NCBI RefSeq assembly: GCF_000090795.2
Contig: NW_003546260.1
Location: forward strand, 414,528-478,527
Origin: Amphimedon queenslandica
Taxonomy: Eukaryota; Porifera; Demospongiae; Haplosclerida; Niphatidae
Direction: 5' to 3'
Length of the DNA: 64,000 bases
A model generated the notes under the pieces. That model saw nothing but the letters and a program-made list of their open reading frames with translations, was not told where the DNA came from and ran no database searches. Below are positions 29,836 to 42,239 of the stretch, one piece after another. The first letter of the stretch is position 1; each line of letters starts with the position of its first letter. The position numbers and the translations under genes are program-made.

Positions 29836-31020
29836 TCATCTTTCACCAGTTGCAGAACCACCACTTTTAAGCATGTTGCTTAACTTCTCTTCCTGTTCCA
29901 AAGAAGGTTTTATGTAGAGATGAACAGCATTGCTGCTGCGATGACCAGTAATAGATATAATTTCCTGCTCATCAGCTCCTTTATTGTACAGCCTAGAAGC
30001 ACGTTTGATGAAGAAAGTGATTTGTGTAATATCCACTAGCCCCTGTACTTTGACAGAGTGTTGTCACAGTCACAGCTGCCCCTGTACTTTGACAGAGTGT
30101 TTTCACAGTCATAGCTGTGACCCGTTGGTCTAGCTTGGTACCAGCAACTCTCAAGTGGTGTAGCTAATGGTTGCAAAATATAATGCATTAAAAGGTGCAT
30201 TAGCTGGGCAAAGGGACTTAAACTTTTTAAATAAGCGAACTATGCATCTAGAGGGATTGCAGAGATTAGCAAATGTCTTTCAAAACCTTACGATGGTTCA
30301 AACCCCCTTGGTTATTCTTGGACCCAGATTTTGAGTACAACAGAAATGGCTTTGAGCATTCTCTTTAAAAAATCTCAAACGTATTCGGTCTCAAATGTTT
30401 ATGCTCTTGTCCACTATGAAGGGCATGATTTAATCCCAAACAAAAAATCAATGTATTTTGCAATTTCTTTGGAGAATCATCACCTAGCAAATTGTCATCC
30501 CAAAGCTTCTCTTCAAGTTTTTCTGATATGACATCAGCTTGTTTCTTCACATTTCCAATGCCTCTTTTATATAAGTCTTTCAGTACACTATCAAGGGAAC
30601 TTCTGAACAGATTAAAATGATGATCTTTGTATATATCCAGTGGCTCAGCAATATCAAAAGCCAATCTTTTTTCTCTAATGCACCGCTGTATACCAGCACA
30701 TACAGTGTATAACGTTCCACTTTGATACACTTCACGTTGCTCATTTCTTACCTCCATAACAAATCAAGACGGCCAAAAATTAAGGGAGTCGTTAGTAATC
30801 TGATCAAGTTGTTGCTTCATCTTCTGTTGCCCTAGATTGTGCCCACAAGTTCCATAGCTTCACTGCCCATGATGTTGTTTTGGCTATTGATCTTGGTATA
30901 GCTGTAGTTATATGTGATCTTATTTCTTCATTGCTCACCGGTTTGGCAAATCTAATGTTAGAAACAGTGCTAGAGGGCTGCATTATGCCACCTGCTTCAA
31001 CTGTAGGATGACTAGTATCT
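29836..31020 (-). mobile_element. Crypton copy C, decayed
   Basis: On the minus strand: RFAKPVSNEEIRSHI and TTSWAVKLWNLWAQSRAT (about 30950-30800), the DUF3504-type N-terminal part. Next is SLDSVLKDLYKRGIG, KQADVISEKLEEKLW and LIFCLGLNHALHSGQEHKHL (30757-30365). Last comes the C-terminal piece EQEIISITGHRSSNAVHLY (30036-29836), with the active-site His and Tyr. The HxxR box is not recognisable, and frames break between the pieces. A family different from A1/A2, closer to the KIAA1958/ZMYM-type Crypton-derived domains. Confidence 0.75.
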
Positions 31021-31120
31021 GGTTAATCTGACTCTAGTAACGAATCCTCATATACTTAACAATAGCATTTATTTATTTCATTGATTGTGTTAATTAATTG
31101 ATTAATATTGAATATATGAA

Positions 31121-31218
31121 GGTTAATACCAATGAGGAGGTTTTCAAGGAATTTGGAAACCGAGGGTGAAGCCCAAGGTTGACAAATTCCTTGGAAACCA
31201 TCAAAGAGGTGTGTAACC
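31121..31218. repeat. Hairpin with CCGAGGG core
   Basis: GGTTTTCAAGGAATTTG and CAAATTCCTTGGAAACC are inverted around GAGGGTGAAGCCC. The outer words GGTTAATACC and GGTGTGTAACC are loosely mirrored too. It has the same design as the hairpin at 19691-19790 (core GAGGGATGCAGTCCC). Confidence 0.7.
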
Positions 31219-31484
31219 AATTTAAACTACACTATGAATATTATTAAAATCACAAGAGTGACCAGATTGCCACGTAGTAAATAAGAACAAAGGCTATTTG
31301 TCAAGAACTTGAAGAAGGACATGATAGTGATTGCCAGAGCAATGATTTGTTTCTATAGGCATCACAGATGTACGAGGAAAGCTTGACTGATGTCAGTAAT
31401 GATGCAGATGACTTCCTATTGCTACAGGCATCTCAGATCTAGTATCTACTCATTTATTTATTTAATGGTTTTTAGCTACAAATA

Positions 31485-33337
31485 CTAGTTTTTTGACATA
31501 TTCTGGTAGTGAGTAGCAATCACAACCTTTTTTTGACAACCAGCACTATACTGAACACATGCTCGCAAGGAACTGATGTTGCTTGAATGGTTAAATAGCT
31601 CCGTGCAAGTTGAAACAGCTATCTGAGCATTGGATATCATTAGTGATTGTATTTCCACCAGTCGCGTGGGTTTTTTTATCAGTTGACTGCTCATCAACAT
31701 ACCATGATACTTCAACACATATTCTGTCTTTAAATGGTATGTTATCATTGCTATGCTGAGTTATATCAGTGATGCCCTCTAAAAGATTTATCTAATTTCT
31801 CCTATTGGTTTTATGTGTTATTCTTGAGTCACCATTATTTAAACAGGCCAAATAATTTTGAAATTTTCATGCCAGAGAATACTTTGCTGCTTTCTTCTTA
31901 CTAAGAAATTTTAATGCCTTCAATTATGGACCTATGGTGGTGGCCATAGGGATCTAAACCCTGTGTATTTATTCTGCAGGAGTTTAACTGTGCAGTACCC
32001 TTTGCCCTTTTTTGCTGCATTGTCGGTGATAATATTAAAACAAGTAAGACCCAGATTATCTAATTCCTTTTCAAAACGAGGTTTAATGTTTTGTGCTGTG
32101 TGAGGAGGTGGAAACTCCACAAAGAACAGCATGTGACTTTTAACCTGTTGCTCATGAATAAAATGAGCAGTACAGTTCATACAACTCTTGGAATTGCAAC
32201 TTGTCTATTGGTCTACTTTGCACTGTGCTTATTAACAATTGACTTTAATTGCTATATCTGTTGACAAACCCTTTTCTTCTTCGAATATTCAATTTAGCTT
32301 TGAGTTCGAAGCAACTCTGGAAACTGACTGAAATTTGGCTCCACTTCTTGCATATATGAATGAAACCAGCTTTCAAGCATAATACATGTAGCTACTTACA
32401 GCTACTAGAGACTGTCGATTGAGTCCTAAGTCAATTTGGGTCTTATTGAAGTCCATTTTACGTTTTCAACTCATAGAGAAGGTGCTGATGATTTTACGAC
32501 TAATTAATAGTATTGCCATTAAGAGCCTTTGTAACAGCTACATGTAAGTGTAGGTTTTGACCAAAACCTGACAATCTTATCTACCTAAGATCATCAGCAG
32601 CCTTAATCATATTGCTCCCACTGTCTGTAGTGATACAGACCTGATTAGATGCTTTAAGATCCAAAACTCTAGAATTGATGTCAAAGATTCACCAGTATGA
32701 TATCTCCTGTATGATCATTTAAGTTAAAAAGTACATGTAAAAGATAATTTTTGTTTTACACAATCTTTTACTGTTGCAAGTAGCTTTGGGAGAGTTGTTT
32801 GAGAGAAGTTTTTACGGCTAAGGAGTGTTTGTCATTGATCAAAAGTATGGAACATTCTTTGAAACCTGGTTTTTCAACACAGTTTATTGGTTGTCCATCC
32901 ATTGCAATAAAGTAAGTCACTGCGTCTTTTAGCTCCATCCTTCTTTTACCTCCATCCTTCTTTTACATCCATCCTTCTTTTACCTTTCCTTTCATATGCC
33001 TTCAGTTATTGTTGGTTTATTAACTGCAGCTGCTTGATGTTGTTTGATCATTAGCCAAATCATTAGCAGCTTTTTGACTGGTCAAAGCGTTCTTCATTTG
33101 GTTATAAAGCTTGGGATGTTTAGCTTGTAGGTGTCCCGTTAAGTTAGAAGTATTCCCTTGCCTCACTATAACTTTCTTGTGACAAACTCGGCAGATGGCA
33201 CTACCGTTGTCGATGGTGGATCCATTGTCAGCTTTCTTCAGGCCGAAATAGTCCCACACTTGGGCTTTAGTATTTGGTTTTGCTATGAGTTCTACAGGAT
33301 TAAAAGTCACTGCCTGATGTGACTCAGTAGTGGCCAT
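31485..33337 (-). mobile_element. BED-finger hAT relic
   Basis: Its 5' part (33337-33020) encodes MATTESHQAVTFNPVELI and a BED zinc finger: VWDYFGLKKAD, then CRVCHKKV, then HLQAKHPKLY (Cys-x2-Cys, His-x4-His), which binds the transposon ends. Further on, NLGLTCFNIITDNAAKKGKG (about 32100-32000) is the hAT catalytic segment ending ITDNA. The rest to about 31485 is scattered remains. Termini were not identified. Similar to ZBED-type hAT families, and a different copy from the one at 34198. Confidence 0.7.
32925..32990. repeat. Short tandem repeat
   Basis: Three copies of a unit of about 20 bases (CATCCTTCTTTTACCTC and variants), inside the decayed hAT. Confidence 0.85.
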
Positions 33338-33544
33338 TAGATCGAGTTACTGTCCGAGTTAGTGTTGAGTAAGTTGCTTCGATTGTCCAACATGTGTTTT
33401 TGTATTGTTTTACCTCATAATTAGGTAGAATGTTTACGGTGCTACTACTACTATATTCTGTATTATTGAAAATGACCAAAAATATCATGCAGTATACTCT
33501 AAGAACCGCATAGTTATTATAGGTATACTTTCCAGTCCTAATCA

Positions 33545-34189
33545 CATATAAAAAATATTAGCTATTAATTATTATTATTATTTATCACTATTGTTATACA
33601 ACAAAACAGACACAACGAATGTAATTTATTACTTTTTTTATACAATAAAGCAGACGAAATGAATGTAAAATAAAAATAGAATAATAATGATAATAATAAT
33701 AATAATAATTATTATTATTATTACCATAGTTATTATGATTATTTGTGTCAAATTAAATTTGATGATATTAATTTTCATAGCATGCATGTTCATTATGTAA
33801 TATCAAAACTTTTCAACAATTTGCAACTCTTTACCTTATTTTCTTTCTCTTTAAATCTCATTCAGATTTATCTATTTTTACTTCATATAAAAATATAGAT
33901 CCTCCTTTAGGCTAAACAGGCGTTAATGGTTCTCAGCAGAAATTTTTATACTTGGAAGGACCATTACTCAGATAATTGTGAACTTGAAGGAGACTTAGGG
34001 TTTCTTTGACTTACCATTATTAGTCGAATATTATCAGTAGCATCTGAGTTACTAGCTGTTGCTACAAACGATGGTGCGCCATCATTGGTTTTCTCAAGAT
34101 TTTTATCTGTACTATCATTTATGTTGTCTCTTGTGTCATTATTTGAGCCATTTTTTGTGTTGTATTATTAGAATCAATGAAACTGCTAC
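33545..34189. other. AT-rich spacer with microsatellite
   Basis: Runs of ATT/AAT at about 33685-33725 and nearby ATTATT tracts. No gene seen between the BED-hAT relic and the next element. Confidence 0.5.
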
Positions 34190-34321
34190 CTGGAGACCAG
34201 AGCTGAGCGGTATCAAATTATTTTTTTGGTATCATTAATGATACAAATTTTTCACGGTACAACTAAAAAATGATTTCATCAATGTTTTAAATTTAAATTT
34301 AACAAGAGTGACATAATAAAT

Positions 34322-36210
34322 TTAACTAAGGTTTTCTGCTAAGAAAATGAGTTGGTTCACTTTGTGTGATTTCAAAGAACACCTCTTTTTGGTGACAGTA
34401 TTGTCTCCTGTACTAAATGTGCGCTCAGATAGTGGCACAGGCACATAGATACTTTCGTGCAACTTTAGACAGAATTGGAAGGTGGGATTCTTCATGTTTC
34501 CACCATTGTAGAGGTTCGTCATCAATATTCAGTACAGGTAGTTGAGTATACATCATTACTTCTTGCTTTGCTTTCTTTTCCATTGAAATCATAGTTGTGT
34601 ACCAATATTAGTTTGTCCAAAGACCTGGCTGAACTTTCCTTTCTTTAGTGGTGGTTCTTCAGACTGAGTGCTAGTTGGCCTGCTGGAGTCATCGTTTAAG
34701 GCACCAGACTGCTTCAGTTCTTCATGAAGGTAGGCTGAGAATCCACTCTCCTCAATAGATGCATATTGCCCCTTGAAGCGTGGATCTAGGAAAGAACATA
34801 GATCTAGAAAAGAGTTGATTTCCGTATCAGAGTAGCGATTTTGTAAATCCTGTTTGATTGTAGCTTTCATTTTCTGAGTCAAAGTGCGATCTTCTTCTTT
34901 ATCAGAAAGAATGTTGTCAAAAATATGCTTAAGAAGAGGCTTAATAGCTGAACAAGTGACTCTCTTATTGCTAGATAAAAGGTCAGTCAATTGCTCCATT
35001 GGTGACAACACAACTAAAACTGAATCTATTACATCACAATCCTGCCATGTTGGCAGCAAGTGGCTTGCTTTCCTGTCATTTCCAAGAACAATGCGAATGG
35101 GATCTATTTGCTCTTTAATCCTCTCTAGCATAGATGATGTTGAACCCCAGTGAGTAGATACATCACCTTTCAACTTCTTTAGTGGCAACCCTCTTTGTTG
35201 TTGAACATCAGTAAGACTACTGGCTCTTGTCCAGCTTGAAGAAAAAGCAGACACAATCTGACAACATAAACGAAGAACAAATCAACTCTTTGATCAGACA
35301 AACTCTTCTTTATAGCCAGATCTAAATTATGATCGAAGCAGGATAGCTGTCTCCAATTCAATAATTGGCATGCCAGTTTGACATTTGACGCATTGTCAGT
35401 TGTAATGGCAACTTGTTTGCTCTTGTCAAGGTTCCATTGTTGAAGAGTTGACAAAAAGGCATCCTGCAAGTTGATACCAGTGTGGCTTTCAGGCATAAAA
35501 TGTGCCTGAAGACAATGACTTTGTAAAACCCAGTTATTGTCAATGTAGTGAACTGTATAACTTAAGTAGGGCTCCATGGTAACAGAAGACCACAGTTCAG
35601 TTGTCGCTGAATAGTAGAAGTTGTGATTTGTCATATTACTCTTTATACTAGCTGATGCTTCATCATAAAGAGATGGAATTGCAACTCTACTAAAGTAATC
35701 TTTATGTGGTAGTTGATAATGAGGATTTATGACTTGAATCATTTCCCTAAATCCACTTTTGTCAACTTGATACAATGGTACCATATCTTTAGCCAGAAAA
35801 TGTGTTACAGCCTTTGTAATTCTCTTGTGTTCTGTAGAACTAGTGCTAATCATTTGTGTCTTGGCTAAACATTGTTCCATCGTCTGCTGCTCAGAGTTTC
35901 CTTGTTTGCTGCAACTTGCTTTAGATGAACTGGATTAAGTAGGTTTCACCTCAAGATAGTTCTCAGTGTGTTTCTTTTGAAGGTGAGAGTAAAGATTACT
36001 TGTATTTCCCCACTTAGCTGATACTTTTAAGTGGCAAATTCAGCAAATGGGTACATCACTGCTCTGAGGCTTTCCACTATCGTCTACAACTAGTCCAAAG
36101 TATTTCCAAACCTTAGATGTTGTGTTTGGCTTGCTAACTAGTCGTGGTTTTATGTCTGGTTCACCAGCATCACTCACAGTATCATCAACAAAGAAATAGT
36201 AACATCAGCC
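34322..36210 (-). pseudogene. hAT transposase (ZBED-like), nearly complete
   Basis: Order on the minus strand: a BED finger at about 36200-35950 (KVWKYFGLVVDD, then ICHLKVSAKWGNTSNLYSHL and QKKHTENY); the catalytic region (35880-35250) with SATTELWSS, AITTDNASNVKLAC and SCFDHNLDLAIKKSL; a middle part (35254-34589) with PLKKLKGDVSTHWGSTSSML and CSFLDPRFKG; and the C-terminal dimerisation piece (34525-34322) with SIYVPVPLSERTFSTGDNTV. The finger has a stop at the residue after its first Cys, and the catalytic and middle parts are out of frame near 35250, so this copy is probably inactive. ZBED1-like hATs are the nearest match I know. Confidence 0.85.
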
Positions 36211-36299
36211 ATTTTGTAACATGTGGGTTTCTAATTAATAATAATTATTCAGTATATGCTATTTTAAAATCTCTCACGGTATAAAAAACAGACTATACA

Positions 36300-39200
36300 G
36301 GTCCTCACTTTTTTACTGACCAGACCGACCGACTGACCTGATTTCACTCTTTTACTGACCGACCATCACTGACCAAGGAGCGCGAGTAGCGTTGTAAAAA
36401 GGCTTTCACTGACCAAAATTTTAGCCTAGAAATGAGCAGTTTGGTAGGCCCTTAAATGAGGCCAGGGTGGATCTTCAGGCTTCACTGACCACTGACACTC
36501 AACACAAGCAGCTAATACGTAGTCAATTGATGCTATGAAAACTTTAGAATTAAACTTTTTAATGCTAATAAATGAACCAATATTTTTATTAACCATTTTC
36601 ACGGCCTAATTCTATTAGATCTAACTGTTTGTCATGATCTATAATACTGAACTATTTGATACATGAAAATGTTTGTGCCTTTATTATATTAAATGCAGAG
36701 GAGATTTGCAAATCAAATTTCTTTGCTATCAGGTATGTTAAAATCTGCAATGAGAAATTAAATTTATTATGACTTGATTACATCAAGTTGAACTTACTTC
36801 AGGTACAACAATTGTTTTCATAATAGTACTAACAACTTGGACGCACACTTTTTTGATGTCACATTCTAGACCAAGTAGATAGTACAATATTTCAAGACCC
36901 TGTCAATCATTGGATCATTAAAACTATACATTGTTGTAGGTAAATGATACCATATCGAAGTATTCAACTGGCCAGAAATTAGTCCCACCTATGTCGTGTT
37001 TTTTTCAGAAATTCACTTTCATTCCAAAACAGCCCTTGATTTGGATTTAAATATAGATGTCTCACTTTGTCCTTACAATTATAAATAAATCACAGTCCTT
37101 GTGTCATCAGTTATATTATTTTACATACCTCTAGAGATTCACAGTACTTCTGATGAAATCACGCTCAAACAAAACATTTGTCCTATAATTACATGTCATG
37201 CACTGTTATCTGCATTGTAGCATTGCCCTTTACTGCTCAGGTCTTGGTAGTTTTGGATAATCTTGGATATAGGTTTCATACCCATGTGGCAACTCACTAT
37301 TATCATCTGGGTTATCACAGCTATTGAAAAAAGTAGGAACAAGCAGATTTTCCTTTTGTATGACTTGATATGATTCCTTCTGGAGTACTGTGAGAGATAG
37401 TAAAACAAAAATTTTTTTCTCATCACTAACATTCATCAAGACTATCAGTGTTATTATTGTCTTCATCATGGTCTTCTATAGTTTTCTCAGATGGATAATT
37501 TCTTGCCTATACAAGAACATAAGTAAATTTTACCAAAAACCGCATGTACAAAAAAATAAAGCAATGGTTAAATGACTATTATAAGCTTTTTACATGATTC
37601 TTTTATCATGTACTGCTAAACTCACAATTGGTAAATAGCCAGATGAGAGTATGTCCCTTTCTGCCACAGAAACTAATTTTTGTCAATCCTTTGAAAAAAT
37701 GATTCAACCCTAGATGGGACTAGTAAGCATTCAAGAGCCAATTTTTAATTAAAACTACTCGAAACTATCAATGATAAGTGATATTAACCACTGGCGCATG
37801 GATTTTGAATCAGTCTAAAAATATTTTTCTGTGATTATAGCACTTAACTCTGCATGCAATATACCTTAATATAATTCAAAGAAAATGTAGAACCAGTGGC
37901 CAAATGGTAGGCAAACTAAAAAGGATATTGTGAGATTGGACATGACAATACACTTTAGGCTAGCTAGTGTAATTACCCTGCATAGAAAAACTCCACATTC
38001 AATCAGGTTGTTTTGCCTTGGAACAACCTGCATACAGAATGTTATCTAGAGTCAGGCACATTACATGAACATTTACTTCTTCTACATGCCGTTATTCCTG
38101 GAAATTAAAACGATTACTTTCAGAATTCAATGCCTTTTTCAGGTACACGCCTAACAAACTTAATGCAACAGAAAAATTGAAGTTCAGAATAGCCTCTGAG
38201 AAACATACTTAATTTCTTTTTTGGTTCTTGCCAAGTACCCACCAATTGAATCATAAGCTAAAATAGATCTCTCTTGTGGTCTTATAACCTGCATGTAACA
38301 ACAATTTTAAACTTTTAAAAAATAACAAATGAACTAACAATTAATATCCAGTGATTATAAAGGTTGCATGGCATGATAATAGCATCTACCTTCATTAAAT
38401 CATAATTCTGTATTGGAGAACAAAGGTGAGTAAATAACATACACATAAATTAAATTGACAGCATTACCTGTTAAGGCTTTCATCAGCTTGCCCAGCCATT
38501 AACTTAGTAAAAACATATGATGGAACACAAAACAGGCAATCCTACAAAGAATATTATAATTGCAAATATTAGAACATAATTATTATTACAGAAGCTAATC
38601 TTTCAGTAGATTCTTCATTGAAGATGAAATACAAGGTATAGTTAATAACCTGAAAATGAAACTCTAATTGTCAAAGTCTAATACAACGAACTGTACTACC
38701 TGGTCATTTAACCACTGTCCCTTATACACAGTGGCAAAATCACTGACTTCAATGGGAGCAAATGGTGATGTTGCCACATATTCACATTTACCACCTAATC
38801 TCAGATTAAAAATAAAAGTAATCATTTAGTTCTGTACCTGAGTGATCACTCATTTCTTCTATTTCATCCACATCAATTGGTGATGAGACAGAACACCCAC
38901 TTCTTTCTTCAGTCTTGTTGGGGGCTACTTGCAGCTTCCTCTCATTATTACATACTAAATAATGTGTATAATTAAATGCAAATGGATGAAAAGGTTCACC
39001 TTTACTTAATAACATTTGCTGATACTTTTTATTGACACAACTCTGTCTCAACCTTCCACTTCCACCAAATTTAGGCTTATCTAAGCAATATTTGCACTTT
39101 CCACAATCAGTACTTAAACAGTTCTTGCAGGTACCACAACGCTTTCGCTTAGCTTTTCCTACTGGATTGAAAAGAAATTACAAGGGTAAACCACACACAT

Positions 39201-41931
39201 GTACATATACATGCATACCTCTAGTAGTTGGAGCTGTTTTTGGAGAACATGCATGTGTAATGGTTCCATTTACTTCCTTGCTAATAGCTGAGTAACTAAA
39301 TTCTTCTGAAGAATCTTCCTACATGGGTTATACACATATTTATAAATAATGTCAAGACAGAACTTTAAATGTACTGTATTTTACCGTATACCTTTGGTAT
39401 TAAAGTGCCAAGACCTGTCTCATCTTCTTGGCTGTCCTTTGGTTGCTCAGGTTTCTTCTTAGCAAGTGAATCTGGAGCAGGTTCTATGTCATAGTCCTCT
39501 AAATGTTTTTTAAAAACAACAAAATGAAAGTGAATAGCAAAACCTGGAGTTGGTCGCTTTCTTCCAGATTTCTTGTGGGCTTTATTTCTTGTATTCCGTT
39601 TCAATTGACTAAGATTCACCTTCTTCCTTTCCTGACTAATTTCCATGCCCAAACTAAGCTGCACTGCAATTATATGATAGCACAGTGATGTTGCAGGACA
39701 GGAGCAAAACTGCTTGGGATACAGTGTGACCACATAAAGTTTACCCGAAGATCCCTTAACTGTAAAAGTTCCCAATTTGGGATCATGGGATAAACTTCCC
39801 CTTTCTAGTAGCATCCTACATACATTGTATCATACATCACCAATAACTATAGCCAAAACATACCTGGCTCTGGTCATTTGTGAATCTCCACTACCAATTC
39901 CATTTTCATCTGATGTTATCTGACTTTCATTTACAGGTACATGTATCTCTTCATGATCACTGAAATTTTTTTGAAATATTTTATTGAAAAATTAATTTCC
40001 TTACTCTTCCTCTGGTAATAAATGTGTGTTTTTATCTACACGTAGCTGAAGATTGTTCTCCTCTGTACACTTTCTTCCTATATCTTCTAAACTTATAGCT
40101 GATATTAAATGTATTTTGTCTACTGCAATGTGGTACAAATTTTGATACTCTCTCAAAGCAAACACATATCCACCTAATCCTATAATTGATTAATTAAAGT
40201 TACAAAGTACAGTCTATTTTCAAATACCTGCTAATCCACGTTGCCACTCATTCCAATAGAATGCTTGTAGGTGGTATAGCGATAAAACTGCACTATCAAT
40301 TGGGATCTCCTTCCATTCTTGCATTCTCTTTAACACAGAATTGAATCCCTCTGATTGGTTATTCGTGATGCCACTCAGTGGATTATAAAGCCCAAACTCT
40401 TCAAGGTTCCATCTAGCACACATAGACTTTATCTGTATGCATGTGTATACATTAAAAAAAATTGATTACAGCCAATTATTAAACTAACTTTTTTATCAAG
40501 TTCATTCATGTATTGACTGTAAAAAAAATCACTCCAATTTTGTTTTAAAATGTCCAGCTGAGTCACATATTCTGAAGCAGATGGTTGATGGAGAAGATCA
40601 TGGATATCACTCACGTAAACTGGCACTTCACGAGATGTCACTCCATGTTGCCTTAACCACAGCTTAGCTCCATTAATTATGTGATTCCAACAGAGTAAGT
40701 GACGAACTTTAGGTAGATATCTTTCAACAGTGTCAAATGCCTTTTCATCATCTGTTACCATTGGTATCGTTTGACTCCCATTAACAAGAGATGGTAATTC
40801 CTTAGCAATAACTCTGAACATTTCTTCATGACAACATCTTAGTTTTCTTTCGTGTACTAAGAATGCTACTGGCATCACAGGAAACTTAAAAAATAAGACA
40901 TTTCTAAACAATAGTGGTAATACATAAAAATCTTGAAGCTGAAAAGTTGTATCATATGACAATAAGTGATGCAAGTTGCTGTCAGCAATAGAAAGCAGTC
41001 TGTTTATATCTTTCAGCATTGAATTGAGGCCACAGATCACAATGAGGTCCGGGTGAGTGACAATTTTCTGCACAAATGTCTCTAAATCGTAACACAGTTC
41101 ATGAAGATTATACAAAGCATCATGAGATAGGCGTAGTTTCTGTCGTTGCTTTGCTTGTAAATTGCACACCTGTTTGGGATTTCTCGGACAAAGAACTGTT
41201 TGATATTCTGGTGGAACAGTTTTACATATACTTTTTTTATAAACAACAGATGGTGATTGCTCTTGCTTCTCAACTTCTCTCCTAACTGAAGCACAGGTTT
41301 GTTTCTTCAAATTCGTGTACTTCTGTGACACTTTATGATCTCCTCTGTAATGAAGAACAGTAGCATGCTTATCATCCTTTGCAAACTGATAGGAGAATCT
41401 TTTAAATGAAGGTTCATTGCACCCATCAGGATTTACAAAAACAGTAAGTCTTAACAATGACTGGTGTGGTCTGTAATGTTTTACAGCCATAATTCTTCCA
41501 AAACAATTGATTGCACTTCCAGTCATCTAGGAGTAACAAGAAAGTATAAAAACTTCACTAATAGCTAGATCTGGTTACCTTTTCCAGCTTTATTTCTAGG
41601 TACAAAAAGGTACACTTCTCCACCTTTAGGATTTACAGGTGGTAGATGGCAGACAGTTTTGTCCACCTTTTCCGAGTCATTTAAAATACTTATCACTGTT
41701 TCTGGGGGCAAATCCTTGAATGAATCACTGTCAGGGAAGGTGTAATAAGGAGATGGAGTTACCATCTTCTCAACCAAGCAAAACACGCTTCACCACGCTG
41801 TTAAATCACGTGACAATCAGTTCACTCACGTGATGGCATACCATACGTGTCAGTGCACACGCGGTCAGTAAAAGAGACATTACGGCCCACACTGTCGATC
41901 GGTTGGTCTGGTCAGTAAAAAAGTGACGACC
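36300..41931 (-). mobile_element. MULE transposon with CXXC and Ulp1 domains
   Basis: A 5632-bp element inside a hAT. A 9-bp exact target duplication GACTATACA lies at 36291-36299 and 41932-41940. The terminal inverted repeats, read inwards, begin GGTCCTCACTTTTTTACTG and GGTCGTCACTTTTTTACTG and continue as GACCAGACC with very few differences. Nine-base duplications are the mark of Mutator-like elements. The left end also carries sub-terminal repeats of TACTGACC. One long multi-exon gene fills 37419-41786; the stretch 36400-37400 is noncoding. Confidence 0.93.
37419..41786 (-). CDS. MULE transposase with SWIM, CXXC and Ulp1 protease
   Basis: About a dozen exons; start MVTPSPYYTFPDSDSF in the first (an earlier in-frame ATG gives MFCLVEK first). 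DDE core (41526-40220): first Asp in LLSYDTTFQLQDF, second in PMVTDDEKAFDTVE, a CWNH zinc pair, Glu in ITNNQSEGFNSVLKR. SWIM finger: FCSCPATSLCYHII (about 39720-39650). A basic stretch follows (KKSGRKRP). CXXC finger (39170-39030): KRCGTCKNCLSTDCGKC, then YCLD and KFGGSGRLRQSC, with all eight Cys and the KFGG loop. An acidic PIDVDEIEEMSD stretch could bind SUMO (inference). Ulp1/C48 protease (38790-37880): VYKGQWLNDQ, HWILIVIRPQERSILAYDS (His, Asp) and VPRQNNLIECGVFLC (Gln, Cys). One in-frame TAA sits before the last motif, where Trp would fit. The tail ends about 37419 with an acidic stretch. Likely role: element-encoded transposase with DNA-reading and SUMO/ubiquitin-like protease parts. Confidence 0.88.
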
Positions 41932-41989
41932 GACTATACAGTATAATTATAGTACCGCCATACCGCTCAGCACTACTGGAGACCAAGCG

Positions 41990-42235
41990 GGAGACTCATC
42001 TATTATATTGATGCATGTGAATACACATGTACTGTCCCAGTTCCATTTTTACCCTGTATTTCCCCGTCCCTATGTCGCTTACGTCCTTCGTTTCTGTTCT
42101 GCTTCTACATTGTTTTTTCCGTTCCTGTCCTGCTTTTATTGACTGTTTCACTGTCCCCATCTCCATCCTGGTCTAATTTTTACCCACTGTCTTATCTTAT
42201 TGATATTTATGACATTTTATGCACACTAAATTTTG
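41990..42235. other. Spacer, nothing recognised
   Basis: T/C-rich sequence on the + strand (words such as CTGTCCC and TTCCGTTCC) between the hAT duplication and the pogo relic. Confidence 0.4.
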
Positions 42236-42239
42236 AGAG

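Larger units (their letters stand above)
34198..41975 (-). mobile_element. hAT transposon split by a MULE
   Basis: An exact 8-bp direct repeat CTGGAGAC bounds it (34190-34197, 41976-41983). The inverted ends are CAGAGCTGAGCGGTAT on the left and ATACCGCTCAGCACTA on the right. Without the inserted MULE (36300-41931 plus one copy of its duplication), the element is about 2.1 kb. The MULE landed about 35 bases from the right terminus, upstream of the hAT gene. The exact target duplications imply fairly recent insertion. Confidence 0.92.
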
